Below, in pieces: positions 51,968 through 62,947 of a stretch of 64,000 nt of DNA; position 1 is the stretch's first letter; the number at the start of each line of letters is the position of its first letter. The DNA lies in contig VFIW01000014.1 in NCBI GenBank assembly GCA_006386115.1, forward strand, positions 508,322-572,321. Direction: 5' to 3'. This DNA is from Globisporangium splendens (lineage: Eukaryota; Oomycota; Peronosporomycetes; Pythiales; Pythiaceae). The position numbers and the translations under genes are program-made. A model generated the notes under the pieces. The model was not told where the DNA came from. It searched no databases and saw only the letters and a list, made by a program, of their open reading frames with translations.

Positions 51968-54900
51968 GACACAAGAATAACTCTCGTTTATAGGTGTCGG
52001 CTCAGAAACTTTTGAAGATATATGTCCATCTCGTGGAGACATAAAAAGAAAAAAGAAAAGAAAGGAAAGTTGGCGAATTTGTTTGATGCCTCGCTCTTAT
52101 ATCCGATCTTCTTAATGTCTTTCCCGGATAACTTTTGTCAACCGCCCGTTTCAATTCTAAGGGCAACAGAAAGAATCTTTCGAGCGATTGAAATGGAAAT
52201 GACACTGCAACCCCAGCACCGCATTAAAAAACGATAAAATGGAAAGAAAGCGCAGCCTGCAAAGGCGAAAAAAAGAGAAAGGAAAGACGAAATAGCGCGA
52301 GTGTACTCGCTGCTTTCTAGAAGAAAAGAACCAAGTGTTGCTTATGAGACGGAGGAGTCATGCTGGAGCCTGCGACAAGATACTTTAGAACCCATCGGGT
52401 GTCCAGTCGCGCGCACCATTTTATAGATGTACAGTAGGGACACTGAGAGCCGCCGTTGTTGCTGTCGCGTCCAACGCAACAACACCCTTCTGCGTGAGTG
52501 ATCACAAAATCTTGGGAACTTTTGCTTCTCCATCCACTTCATGGGATATGTTGATTTCAAATAGCAGTAGAACACTGAAAAACTGCTGATTGCCATAGTG
52601 CTGACAAAACAACCTGAGAGCGAATCAAAGTCCTACCTGGGTACATTCGCGAAGCGATCACGTCCGTTGGCTAGGATCCTGCTGTGTTGGGTCTCTTTTT
52701 ACGATTCTGAGAAAGGAACTAGGGGGCAACTGATCCTTCTGCCGCCCAGCATGCAAGGAAAGCCTCCAACTGTCGACGGACGCACGCCAGCGCGACCAGG
52801 TTCCACACTGCGGAAATGCAGGTGAGCTACCTATGGTCCACAGGTAGCTTATCTGCATTTCGAACGAGAGGGTTGCATGATGCCAAAGGTCCAGGGCTCA
52901 TGGTTGTACACTACAGCCTCGCATGTCATACCAGACTCACGTCACCTCGTGACACATGCATGCATGAGCCATGCCGAAGTGAGCTGGAGGACTAAACAAG
53001 CGTCGTCCTCGCACTAGATTAGTACGCGCCATCAGCGTGAGCGATGAGAGCGTCTAAACATGAGATGCTCCCATACAGGTGTGTCTTGAGGAAAGAGAGT
53101 CTCCCTTATCCGGTTTCTGCAAAGCAAGACCCTCTCTGACTTGCATATCTGTCTTTTCCACAGCAGATTCGTTCTCTGGTGGGCATGATGGCGGATGCTG
53201 TCCAGCGAGTCATAAACGCTCCATCAATTGGTCAAAAAGGCGTTGTTGACGTCACCCATGTTTACAGTCCGGTTTTGGCCCTACCCCGCGTTGCTGTCGT
53301 TCAAGCAGTTCCACCACGGAGTGAGCGCTTTTGGATGCTTCCCATTCCAACAACAGCAACCAGAGGCCAACTCTCGAGTCCGCATTCTGAGCTGCTGGAT
53401 GTCTGTCAGCAGGCTATGACGAGCTGAGGGCAGAAACGAGTCGCGGTGCTCTGAGGTTTGGAATGCACAATCCCCACACTCTTTCAGATGCAGGAAGAGT
53501 TCTCGATTGCAGTGGCCAGCCAGAAGGTCTCAATCAAAGCAACTGTGACCGGAGGATGCCGCTGTGGCTGGCTATAATTCGACAGTATCTGTAGCCACCC
53601 AAGTCATTCTCAAACAGAGCAACGGAGGTATCAAGTTGCAGCCAGAGGCTGAGTGCCAACTTGGCCGTTTAGTTGGGTTCTACTCGGATGAATATCCTAC
53701 GAAAAGGTCTCAATGAATACGCCCCGCAAAGTGATCGTAATCCCTACTGTATCACAACTGTGCACGAGTGCGAATGTGATTCCGTGCGTGAAAACCAGCT
53801 GGCGGCAGGCATCGCTCGCTGAGAACCCTCCTGTGCCGATCAACATGAGTGGATTGATTGATTACCTCGATGAGGAACACCAGTCAGGTATTCAGTGCCC
53901 TTGTGAGCCAATCAGAGCCCGCGCATGGACCGACTGTGCTGCTGGTCACGGAAAGTTGAGTGGGTCAGAAAATGTGGTGATTTTCAAGCATGTGCATAAA
54001 CCTTTTCTTTTGTGTTTTTATACGTAGACTCAGATGGGGAAGCACCAGTTATTTGTGCCTGGGCGATCCACTCGGTATGTGTTGTTTTCGCGTAAAAGCT
54101 TGCATGCGTCTTCTCCAAATTCTGTGTCTATCGGATGCGGAGGATTTCCATTTCGTCGAGCCGCTGAATGCCCGCCAGACTCTATTCCATGTCCTACAGT
54201 GCACAATCCCAATCCACACATCGGTTGCTCGATTGTGCTCAAATGCAAATGGGTGGCTTTGTGTTGTTGACTGTCGTGCACTTGTGCACTGGCCTGTCTT
54301 GACTGGGTGTGTGCGTAGATAGACCTGGGTTTTCTACATGCAGCGGAAAAAAACATGTCGAGGTACACTGTTTCGAGGAGTTCTTGGGGATTGTATGGAG
54401 TTCAGTATGCAGTTTTGCTTTTTTGCTGCTTTTTTTTTTTCAAGGGCTCTATCGTGAGGAAAGGTGAGGATGAGGGAGAGGGAAAGACCCGCCCCACGAG
54501 ATCAGTCAGCTTACACTTAATAATCTGCAACTCATCCACGGATGGTGATTAGTCCACCTGGGGCGTGCAAACTGAGGCGCGCAGATCGGCGAGAAAAAAT
54601 GAGATGTCTTAGTTCCGCGAAAATAACCCTTCTCTTGCATACTTGAGTACTGTACTCATTACGGCAGCATTAATCGGATATAAGAGCAGTTTGCTTTATG
54701 CGCTTTTTTCTTCTTTCTTTCTTTCTGCTGCTGCTTCATCGCACGTGTCGATCCGAGGTGGTCGACCGAGAAGCGCGGCAAGAGTAACAGAAGGCGGAAG
54801 GAGAGAAGCGCAGAAGAAAGAAAATCGGTCCAACCGCAAGACAATAGCGAGGCGCGTCGCTCAGCACTATCCACTGCGAAACCGAGAGGAGCGAGGCTCG

Positions 54901-55305
54901 ACCTCGCCTATTGCATCTCGTCGCCCAAAAGCAATCCGTTCGACGCGTAAGCATTTGTGTTCCAGCTGGCTCGTGTATGCTCATTAGGGAGGGTTTTATG
55001 TAGTCTCTCACAATATCATAATCCTGGCTTTTCTCTTGGTCGGATGCTCGGCCTTTCTCACTCACGCTGGACGAGAACAGAGCGAGCTCTTCGCCGATTG
55101 TGGAGGTTGGGGATCGCGAGGCTAATCGTCAGCGTTACTTGCCTCTTCCTTCTGTGCGCGCGACCAAACGGCCGCTTACCCCGTCCGCCCACCTCTGCTG
55201 CTGCTCCCAGTCCCCGCGTAGTCTCATTTCCGAAATTTCCGCCGTGCCGACGAGTCTATTACGACTAAAGCTCCTAGGCTTCTACCCTTCAGTCTCAGTC
55301 TCAGC

Positions 55306-55309
<4 letters not shown>
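51968..55309. other. Long region without supported gene
   Basis: About 3.3 kb. Short frames between 53160 and 54030 (such as VVDVTHVYSPVLALPRVAVV) do not match a family I know and may be remains of an old repeat. A palindrome lies at 52813-52861 and a T run near 54430. The last 700 nt before 55363 is probably the promoter and leader of the next gene. Confidence 0.45.
52813..52861. repeat. Near-perfect 20-bp inverted repeat with 9-nt spacer
   Basis: The left arm (52813-52832, containing GAAATGCAGG and AGCTACCT) and right arm (52842-52861, containing AGGTAGCT and CTGCATTTC) pair with about three mismatches around a 9-nt loop. It could form a stem-loop or be the fused ends of an inverted-repeat element. 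There is no gene beside it. Confidence 0.7.

Positions 55310-55341
<32 letters not shown>
55310..55341. repeat. GA microsatellite upstream of the following gene
   Basis: About 16 GA units end roughly 20 nt before the ATG at 55363, so they lie in the 5' leader of that gene. Confidence 0.85.
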
Positions 55342-55345
<4 letters not shown>

Positions 55346-55362
55346 CATCAGAGACAGACAGG

Positions 55363-56100
55363 ATGGACATTCGCCGGTTGCTGCACAATCCAGATGACGG
55401 CGGCTGGTTCGTGATCGGCGAGACCAAGACCGAGGCCGAGATGAACGACTTTCGCCGCTCGCTCAAGCGCAACGCGATCATCAACACGCACCTGGTCAAC
55501 TGCACGATGAACCACGAGAACTCCGGCATCGACAGCGCCAACGCAGACCACAAAATGAAAGTGCAGTGGACCAAGTGCACGTCGGCGCTGTGTCACCCTA
55601 AGGACAATCAGCAGGACGACGACGGCGACGAGAGCAAAGCTGGTGGCCGCGTCGCGTGTCCAGTGCAGCTGCGCATGTCGACGTGCCAACTCACGTTCGC
55701 TGGAGTCGTGTGCCAAGCGTACCAGCACCTAAGTGACGAGCACGACTCGGCCGAGCCGATGCAGAGCTGTGTCACCGAGGACATGAAGGCCCACATCGTG
55801 CGCATGCTGCATGAGAGCCCGGACGTGAAGCCCATGGTGATCTACAAGGAGCTCGCGCGGATCCACCGCGACGGCGCCTTTGGCGACGACCTCATGCCCA
55901 CAAAGATCCAGTTGCGCAATGCATTAACGTATTTAAGAAGCCGCAAGCTCAAGTTCGGGGAAACCAGTAGCCACAGCAGCAACCAAACCAGCCACCACTA
56001 CCACAGCCGCTCGCCGTCAATGACGCGCAAGCGGAACTTTGACTCGTTCTCTGAAGGCAGCGCGTCTCCACCGTGTGACGAGCGCCGTCTGCCAGAGTGA
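55363..56100 (+). CDS. Unidentified Cys/His-containing protein, possibly related to transposase-type zinc modules
   Basis: A 245-residue intronless frame with strong codon bias. The N-terminus (MDIRRLLHNPDDGGWFVIGE) is followed by a region with spaced Cys and His (QWTKCTSALCHP, VACPVQLRMSTC, VVCQAYQHLSDEH) about 70-130. This loosely recalls the FLYWCH/WRKY-GCM zinc modules found at the N-terminus of MULE transposases. A helical segment follows (MKAHIVRMLHESPDVKPMVI, PTKIQLRNALTYLRSRK), then a Ser/His-rich tail (SSHSSNQTSHHYHSRS). No transposase catalytic domain is present, so it could be a stand-alone or domesticated DNA-binding protein. The family name is not certain. Confidence 0.6.
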   Translation: MDIRRLLHNPDDGGWFVIGETKTEAEMNDFRRSLKRNAIINTHLVNCTMNHENSGIDSANADHKMKVQWTKCTSALCHPKDNQQDDDGDESKAGGRVACPVQLRMSTCQLTFAGVVCQAYQHLSDEHDSAEPMQSCVTEDMKAHIVRMLHESPDVKPMVIYKELARIHRDGAFGDDLMPTKIQLRNALTYLRSRKLKFGETSSHSSNQTSHHYHSRSPSMTRKRNFDSFSEGSASPPCDERRLPE

Positions 56101-57915
56101 ACAGCAGCGTGTTGTTGAGCACAATGTGTGAAGATAGGACGAACTAACTATTGTAGACAGAGATGCGAGGCTGAGGATTTATTAGTGTAAATTAAGTTGG
56201 ACTGCCCACCCAAGCAGCTGCTGAGCCCTTGACGATTTCTTGTGTATGTGCGCTTTTCGCTGGTTTCGACAATCACATCGAGCAAGCGAGCAATGAGCAA
56301 CGCGGTGGTATGGAGACTTTCAAGTGTGCGTCTCGAGTCAATTCATGCGATCCGAGTGCCTCGTCTGTGAGGAAATGCAAGAGAGAGTGGAAGTCTGTGT
56401 TAGGGTTCGAGATCTTGATGATACTTTCAGGTCTAAACATGCGCAATTTGTGAGGAAGCAGTCGAAGGTGGTGCTCGTGGGTGCATCAGGCTCGAGATTT
56501 TGATGATCCTTCTGGGCGTGAAAATGTGTAATCATGTGGATCTCATGCTTCTAAGACAGAGTGGATGGTAGCAGCACTTTCAGCTTTCTCCTCAGCATGT
56601 TGCAGATTGCTTTGGTAGTTGCCGCGCAGCAAAAGCATCCGGGTAAGAAGCATTGAATGTGTGTGAACACGAGGCATTCTCGTCTTGCGAGCATCAAAAA
56701 TTGAGCAACCGAGAGAGAGAGAGAGGAACGAGGGGGAAATACACAGCGTCTGGAATCCATAAAGCCCGTTATTCTCATTCGCGGCGAAAACGAAGCTTGT
56801 GAGCCTCCAACCACCTGCTGTAGTCGCATCATTTTGTCCTACGCGATTCATTTTAATACTTTCCTTCCATCGTTCTATCAAAAGGAAATTGAATTTCCTA
56901 TGACAGCCAGAAGATTGCACTGCACCAAAGACTGGTCGGATACAAAAAGTTCCATCGTGTCGACTCGTGCAGCATGAAATTTTTCACGCACATTTTCATT
57001 CAGAGCTTGGACATCTTGACGAGAAGACCACGCTTTGTGAATTACATCACCAGACACACCTTTGTCAGTCTGCTGTTGGCTTCAGCGTGTCAGCAAAGTT
57101 GCACGTACCTGTGATTTGCGACAGACATCCATCCACGAGAGCAATTACGTTTTTCTCATCTCCATTTTCCCCACGAAGGAATCCGATCGTCCTTTTCTTC
57201 GAGCCATGCATGGATAATGTAAAAGCGGGGCTTTGTGGCTGCTTGGTCACGTTAACTGAAGTGTTTTTGTTTCTTCTTCAGACAATGTCTATCGAAGAGA
57301 AGCACCGCCCTTTGTCGCAAAATGGCCATTGCGAGATCCGTCGCCAATACTGTCAGGTCGCTCTACCATGGAGTCACTTCATGGAGTCTTCATTTTCTTT
57401 CCCTCTCCCTCTCTCTCTCTCTCTCTACGCGAGCAATGAGCGAGAACCTTCGACGCTCGTTGCCAGCGCCAACTTCATCTTCTCCTGGTTGACCATTGCG
57501 CAAAACCGCCACGATCCATGGATTTTCTGTCCTAGAGCAGGCCGAGTCGGAGACGTCATCATGCCATGATGCGCCACATGGTTTGATTGGATAGCATTTG
57601 ACAGTCCTGCATTCCGATCAAATGAACAACGAGAGCGTAACGATCTTTCCATGAGAAGCTAATGCGCTGTACGTGGCAGCGTACGTTCCACATCGTTGCG
57701 TCGAAAAGCTTACCGCATCTCTCTCTCTCGAACAAAACGTCAGTCAGATCTGTTTCGCAGAACACAGCCCCGGTTAAGTTTACCAGCAGACCTAGCGACA
57801 CCAATTAAGTGTCCCTGCTGCTTTCGTCTCGGTCATTCTTCAAATTTACGCGTACCTGCAGCGCACCTTGAAGACTTGGGCTTCTGCTCGTTCGGTGCCT
57901 GAAAGCGCCAAGAAA
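56101..57915. other. Intergenic stretch without supported gene
   Basis: Frames here (for example 56967-57569) lack domains and contain simple sequence such as a CT run near 57405-57430. No RNA gene recognised. Confidence 0.5.
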
Positions 57916-57916
57916 A

Positions 57917-58252
57917 GTTTCCGCATTTCAAGAACAACCTCCTGCACATCTTCGAAGCAATTCTCGACGGCGAACGTCCTAAGCTAGACCCACGGAACAC
58001 GGAACGCTACGCTGATCTCGACCACATGATCGAGTTGGCGTGGCAGAGTGAGCCCGAACAGCGACCGTCGGCGCAGCAGCTTGTGATGCTGCTCGAATGC
58101 ATTCAGGAGCAGGAGTGTGCGCGGTTTGCACGCGACGCTGGACGACGACGACGACGTCGGAGGAAGCTTCACGGTGCATGTGCAGGAGTAAGCAGCTTAC
58201 CTTTCTCGTGTTCGTGCGATGAAAGGTACAACTCGTGCGACAACCTCTGATT
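57917..58252 (+). pseudogene. Orphan kinase C-lobe fragment
   Basis: Reads KFPHFKNNLLHIFEAILDGE, DLDHMIELAWQSEPEQRPSA and ECIQEQECARFARDAG, then a run of seven Arg. This matches the end of the kinase pseudogene at 46972-47200 from the same residue (KFP) onward. Nothing of the kinase is seen to its left, and no DEP follows. It is in opposite orientation to that copy. It seems to be a short remnant of the same oomycete kinase family. Confidence 0.7.
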
Positions 58253-60236
58253 GGTCGAAAAAGAAACAAAAAAATGAAACATTTGAAAAATGATGATGAG
58301 GAACAGGATAGTTTTAGCGTCAATGCACTTGATCCCAGTGTCAATGCACTTCATTACGAGTTATTTCGATTACCCTGAGTGCTTATCCTGAAATACATGA
58401 CGTCGTTTACTGAGGGAATTCGAGGTTGGTAGTTGTATTTGGATTATTGGGTGGAGGTGGTAGCGCCACAGCACCCACCACAACAGTGTGCTGCCCTCTT
58501 GGCTGTCAACCGAGCGTACACTACTCACTGCGCCATACGATGCGGCTGCTTGGCAATCCGCGATCGCATAACCAACCACGATCCCCATGCAAGCCGATCT
58601 TACTGCCAGCATCACTTGCCCAAGGACGAACATGCTGCAGAGGCGTTTACAGATGTAGCGAAGCGTTTCCAGCACGCGTCTTCAAACCTGCATCATCAAT
58701 GGAGCGACGATGAGTATGCATTTCCTGCACTGACCAAGATTCCTCGCGGATCGATGAAAAAGTGCTTGCGCACAAGAAAGCGCAATAATGGACGTCTTCT
58801 TCAACAAGGTTGGGATCAAGTGGGATACTGCTGTGGCTGACTGTAATGGGCCACAACCAGCCATTACATGAAGGTGGATCTGTCCACAGATCTAGTGTGC
58901 CACACACCACCTTTAGCCTGCATTGCGGAGACAACTGCAAAGGGATCACTGTAAGACAGTCCCCACATGCACGTGTGACGTCAGAAGATGACGTCACGAG
59001 TGTTCTCTGTACGAATCAGTGCAGAATATTGTTCACATGTACTAATCAGTGCAGAGTGATGACATCCATGCACTAATCAAGTACTGAGTGGTGGTTCCTG
59101 CTTGGGAAACTGGACTGGCGACGAGACCGACGTGTCTCTGCCACCTGAAGTGAGTGGCGCGAGCCAATCTCTTCGCAGGGAATCTCCGCGATACTTCAAG
59201 TTCAAGTTTCTCGAAGATCCCCTAGGTTTAACCTCAGTGTACCCAAGGTTTTATATATCAGATTTATTTCTGCATGTGTAGGTTTTACGTCTAAAACCTC
59301 TAAGAGCCCTAGTGGTGTTGTACATGTAGCGTCAGGAACCATAAACTCATTTCAATTCAGTTGCATTTTTGTCAAGTTCCTCTCAAGTCTTCCTCTCGAG
59401 CGCAAGCGTGCGTGCTGTGTTTGAGGCTGTCTCGGATAACACCTTGCATCTTCCTTCCTCCCTCCAAGTCGGGAGATCGCTTCCTCTGGCACAAGCGTGT
59501 GTGCCGTGTTTTGGGAATGTTGTCAACTGGCCCATTGCACTTGCTGGTGCCGCAACAGGATGTCGAAGTGCGCGAAATCTCGCAACCATTGATTACAAAT
59601 GTATTGAACCGAAGCCATTCTAAAGGCGAATAAAAGGGTTACTTTCAGAAGTCGAAGATAATTTTCATGCAATACAACTTTTACGGCAATTTTGAAAAAT
59701 ACCGTAACTTACTCGATCGCACGTGCGACTGGTTGTAGTTGCACTGGTGCAGCTGTCAACTTCGTTTCCAATAATAACACCTGAAAAAAGTCTGTTTTGC
59801 GCAAGTGGCGTATGGCACTGGTGCGAGACTTCCCTGTCAGTGTGCCCTGTTGCCCGAGTTCTCTTATGCCCCTACCCCTATGAATGCATTTGCATTGCTA
59901 CCGTATTCTTTGTCAAAATTGTACACGCCAAGCGAAGACCACTTCTTCGACTTCCTCGACTGTCTGTTTTGCGCCATGTCGGATCTGAGTGAGTCGAAGT
60001 ACTACATTATGTTAGCTCTCTGTTCAAAATATGCTCATATCGAGGTAATTCGTGTTAGCCACATTGGATACTATACCGCATTTTTACCGTACAAATACCG
60101 GTACACTTCAAATTGCAACTTTCTCTCACCCCTCCAACAGCTTTCCTCCGTCCTCTCGCCTCCCCCCTTCCTCAAAAGATTCCATTCGGATCCCCCCATA
60201 CAGTCAATAACAATAGGCGAACCCAAAGTGAACGCC
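58253..60236. other. Intergenic region with a Cys/His-rich open frame
   Basis: One frame at 58456-58840 (AALLAVNRAYTTHCAIRCGC, SYCQHHLPKDEH, FPALTKIPRGSMKK) has biased composition and could be an exon or a decayed element gene, but it lacks an ATG. Near 59015-59055 the unit AATCAGTGCAGA is repeated twice about 28 nt apart. The last 400 nt precede RPN5. No other feature supported. Confidence 0.4.
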
Positions 60237-61833
60237 ATGAGCAGCAGCGAAGAACTCGGCAAGAAGCAGGACTTCACGGCGGACTACCAGCGGCTGCTGC
60301 CGCAGGCGCAGTCCGTGGCAGCCGGCGGCAACGTGGAGGCTGGCTGCGAGCTGCTCCTGGGGCTCGAGAAGCAGGCGCGCCTCGCGAACGACATCCCGAC
60401 GCTCAAGCTCATCGTCGGCTCGGTGCTGCAGCTCTGCGCGCAGTACAAGCGATGGGAGCTGCTCAAGGACCACGTTGCGCTGCTGGCGAAGCGGCGCGCG
60501 CAGAAGTCCGGCGCCATCACGGTTATCGTGCAGCGCTCGATGGAGTTTCTGGGCGAAGCCCCGTCCGAGTCGGTCAAGATGGATTTGATCCATGCGCTGC
60601 GCGCCGTCGCGGAAGGAAAGATCTTTTTGGAGAAAGAGCGCGCGACGCTGACGCAGATGCTCTCGCGCATGAAAGAGGCGCGCGGCGAGATTGATGAAGC
60701 AGCGACGATCTTGCAGGAAGTGCATGTCGAGACGTACGGCGCGATGACGAAGTTGGAGAAGACCGAGTACATCTTGGAGCAAGTGCGCTTGACGTTGGCG
60801 AAGAAAGACTTTGTACGCGCATTCATTTTGTCGAAAAAGATCCTGCGACGTACCCTTGAAGAAGCGGGCTTTCAGGTGCGTTTCTGTTACAGAACACTGC
60901 TGCGATGGTTGCGTCTTCTAACCCGATTATTACTTGTTCTGTTTGATGCCCTAAACAGGAATGCAAACTCAAATTTTACAGTCTAATGATCGAGTACGAC
61001 ACGCATGAGAACAACACGCTTGAATTGTGCCGCCACTGGATGGCGATCTTCAACACGGATACGGTCAAGGCAAACGACGAGCAGTGGCGAAAGGCGCTGC
61101 AGCACGCGGCCATTTTCGTGATCCTCTCGCCGTACTCGAACCTGCAAAGCGACCTCCTGCACACATTGGCGAGCGAGAAGCTGCTAGAAAAGATCCCAGA
61201 GTTCCACTTGCTCTTGACGAAGTTCACGACGAAGGAGATCATCGGGTATCCATTGCCACAGGACGAGATTCTCAAGAAGCACCCGATCTTCAACCACGTG
61301 GAACGCGGTGCCGAGTGGCTGACGGTGTTGCACACTCGCGTGACCGAACACAACATCCGCGTCGTCGCGGAACACTACGAGCGGATCCGGCTTCCGCACC
61401 TCGCCAACATGATCGGTCTATCGGAAGATGTAGGTTTGCATGTGTGACTGGATTACCGAATCCACGGCTGCTATTCAAGTTGCTGACTGACGATATGCGC
61501 TTCTTGTGCGGTTGACTACTTTTTGCAGTTGACGGAACGCAGCATTTCCACGTTGGTGAGTGATGGGTCCATTTACGCCAAGATTGATCGACCAGCCAAG
61601 CTCGTCTCGTTCCTCCGCCCGCTGTCCCCCGAGGAGCAGTTGTCCAATTGGTCCGGTATGTCCTGATTGAAAGTGCACACACTTTTACGTCAAATATGTT
61701 TGCTTCTTGGTGTCGAGGCGTAGCTAACATCTACTTCTTTGTTGTTGTTGCAGCCGATATTTCTCAGTTGCTGCGTCTCGTGGAGACGACGTGCCACCTG
61801 ATCAACAAAGAGAACATGATCCACAAGGTGTAA
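60237..61833 (+). CDS. RPN5: 26S proteasome non-ATPase regulatory subunit RPN5 (PSMD12)
   Basis: Four exons (60237-60875, 60959-61429, 61529-61655, 61754-61833) join in frame with introns of 83, 99 and 98 nt to give 438 residues, near the 456 of human PSMD12. The body is helical repeats: SVAAGGNVEAGCELLLGLEK, LTLAKKDFVRAFILSKKILR and FYSLMIEYDTHENNTLELCR. A PCI domain ends it (VAEHYERIRLPHLANMIGLS, LTERSISTLVSDGSIYAKID). RPN5 is a structural lid subunit of the 19S particle and also helps hold the lid to the core. The ATG at 60237 (MSSSEELGKKQDFTADYQRL) begins the conserved region. Upstream in-frame sequence to 59805 looks non-coding. Confidence 0.9.
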
Positions 61834-62073
61834 GCGCGGCAACGACAGAAGCAATAGGAGGCGCATTTCTTCCTGTAATGCTGCAGCCACGAGCGCAGTG
61901 AACGAACAACGACAAAGAGAAAAAACACACCACACACTTTAAATAATTCAGACTTTCACGTCATAAAGCAGAAGGAGGAGAACAAAGTGCCAGCGTCTCT
62001 TAGATACTTATTTCGCTCATCGTATGCACACGAACTCCACATTTGCCGCATCGACTTGCACTGCAGGTCGTTA

Positions 62074-62947
62074 TTAGAGCAGATCCTCATCCGCATCGTC
62101 AAATTGGCCTGACTCGGGCTGCTGCTCTAGCAGCGCGGGCGAGATCTGCAGCACCGAGTCCAGATGCGCCGCGATCTCCGCCGCTCGCGCGCCGTTGTGG
62201 ACTTCGTCTTCGTCGTAGATCCAGCCGTCGTCCCCGCCATCCTCGTCTTCGTCCGGATTCAACTCAGCCGACTTGGAGAACGCTTCAAACAGTTCTTGCA
62301 CTACGCCAACAGCAAACAGCCACACGGCATATAGTAGCATCAGCACGGCATTCGCTCAGTGACAGGAGGAGCACACCATAACGACAACGAATTAATAAAG
62401 CACGAACGTTGCTTTGGATCGGATAGCACAAATCGGACCTCGCTAATATCCTCTGCATCAATCTGCATCAACCGTAACCCACACACAAACATGGCGGCAA
62501 TCGTCAGTAGGCGTACAAAACGCTGCAACATACGCGTGTGCATGCGGTTCTACCTGGCAGTACAAACATGGTTTTGGAAACGCGCTCGTGTCGCGCGAGA
62601 TCGCGTGCAGCGTGATGTTGCTGGTCTCCCAGCCGTAGCCGACGCGCGCGTCCGCGTTGTGATCGCCGATCCACACCACACGCCTACAACACCACAAATC
62701 CACGAGATCAGTACGTGAAGCTGCATCGTCATTGAGCTCCCATTCCATCGGGTGCAACGCACTTTGTCGTGACGAAGAGCGAACCGGCAGTCTGGTTCAG
62801 CGGCAGCGCGTCGCTCTCGTCGGTGGAGCTCAAGTGGATCTCTACACCCGCGAAGGACGCCATGAGGAACTCCTCCTGGTCGTCGCCGCCCGTGCGCAGA
62901 AGCGGTGCGCCGTCGGCGCTCAGTTCGCTGCGCGTGACCACGTTCAT
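62074..62947 (-). CDS. CLNS1A: Methylosome subunit pICln (chloride conductance regulatory protein ICln)
   Basis: Exons 62947-62763, 62683-62554, 62462-62408 and 62300-62074 join with exact phases to give 198 residues. The PH-like fold is recognisable: AGSLFVTTK then VVWIGD, SNITLHAISRDTSAFPKPC, ISEVRFVLSD and LQELFEAFSKSAELNPD. An acidic C-terminal tail follows (DEDEDGGDDGWIYDEDEV and FDDADEDLL). pICln brings Sm proteins to the PRMT5 methylosome for snRNP assembly. The fourth donor (GTTCGTG) is weak but gives the expected reading. The introns are 53-107 nt. The ATG at 62947 (MNVVTRSELSADG) is the first in the open frame that fits the family length. Confidence 0.85.

Noticed and set aside
59010..59070. 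CRISPR-like or tandem array from the repeated AATCAGTGCAGA
   Set aside because: Only two units and no conserved spacer length; eukaryotic context.
59805..60236. Upstream extension of RPN5 by 144 residues
   Set aside because: Hydrophobic and irregular, not in the RPN5 family, and the family begins at the Met at 60237.
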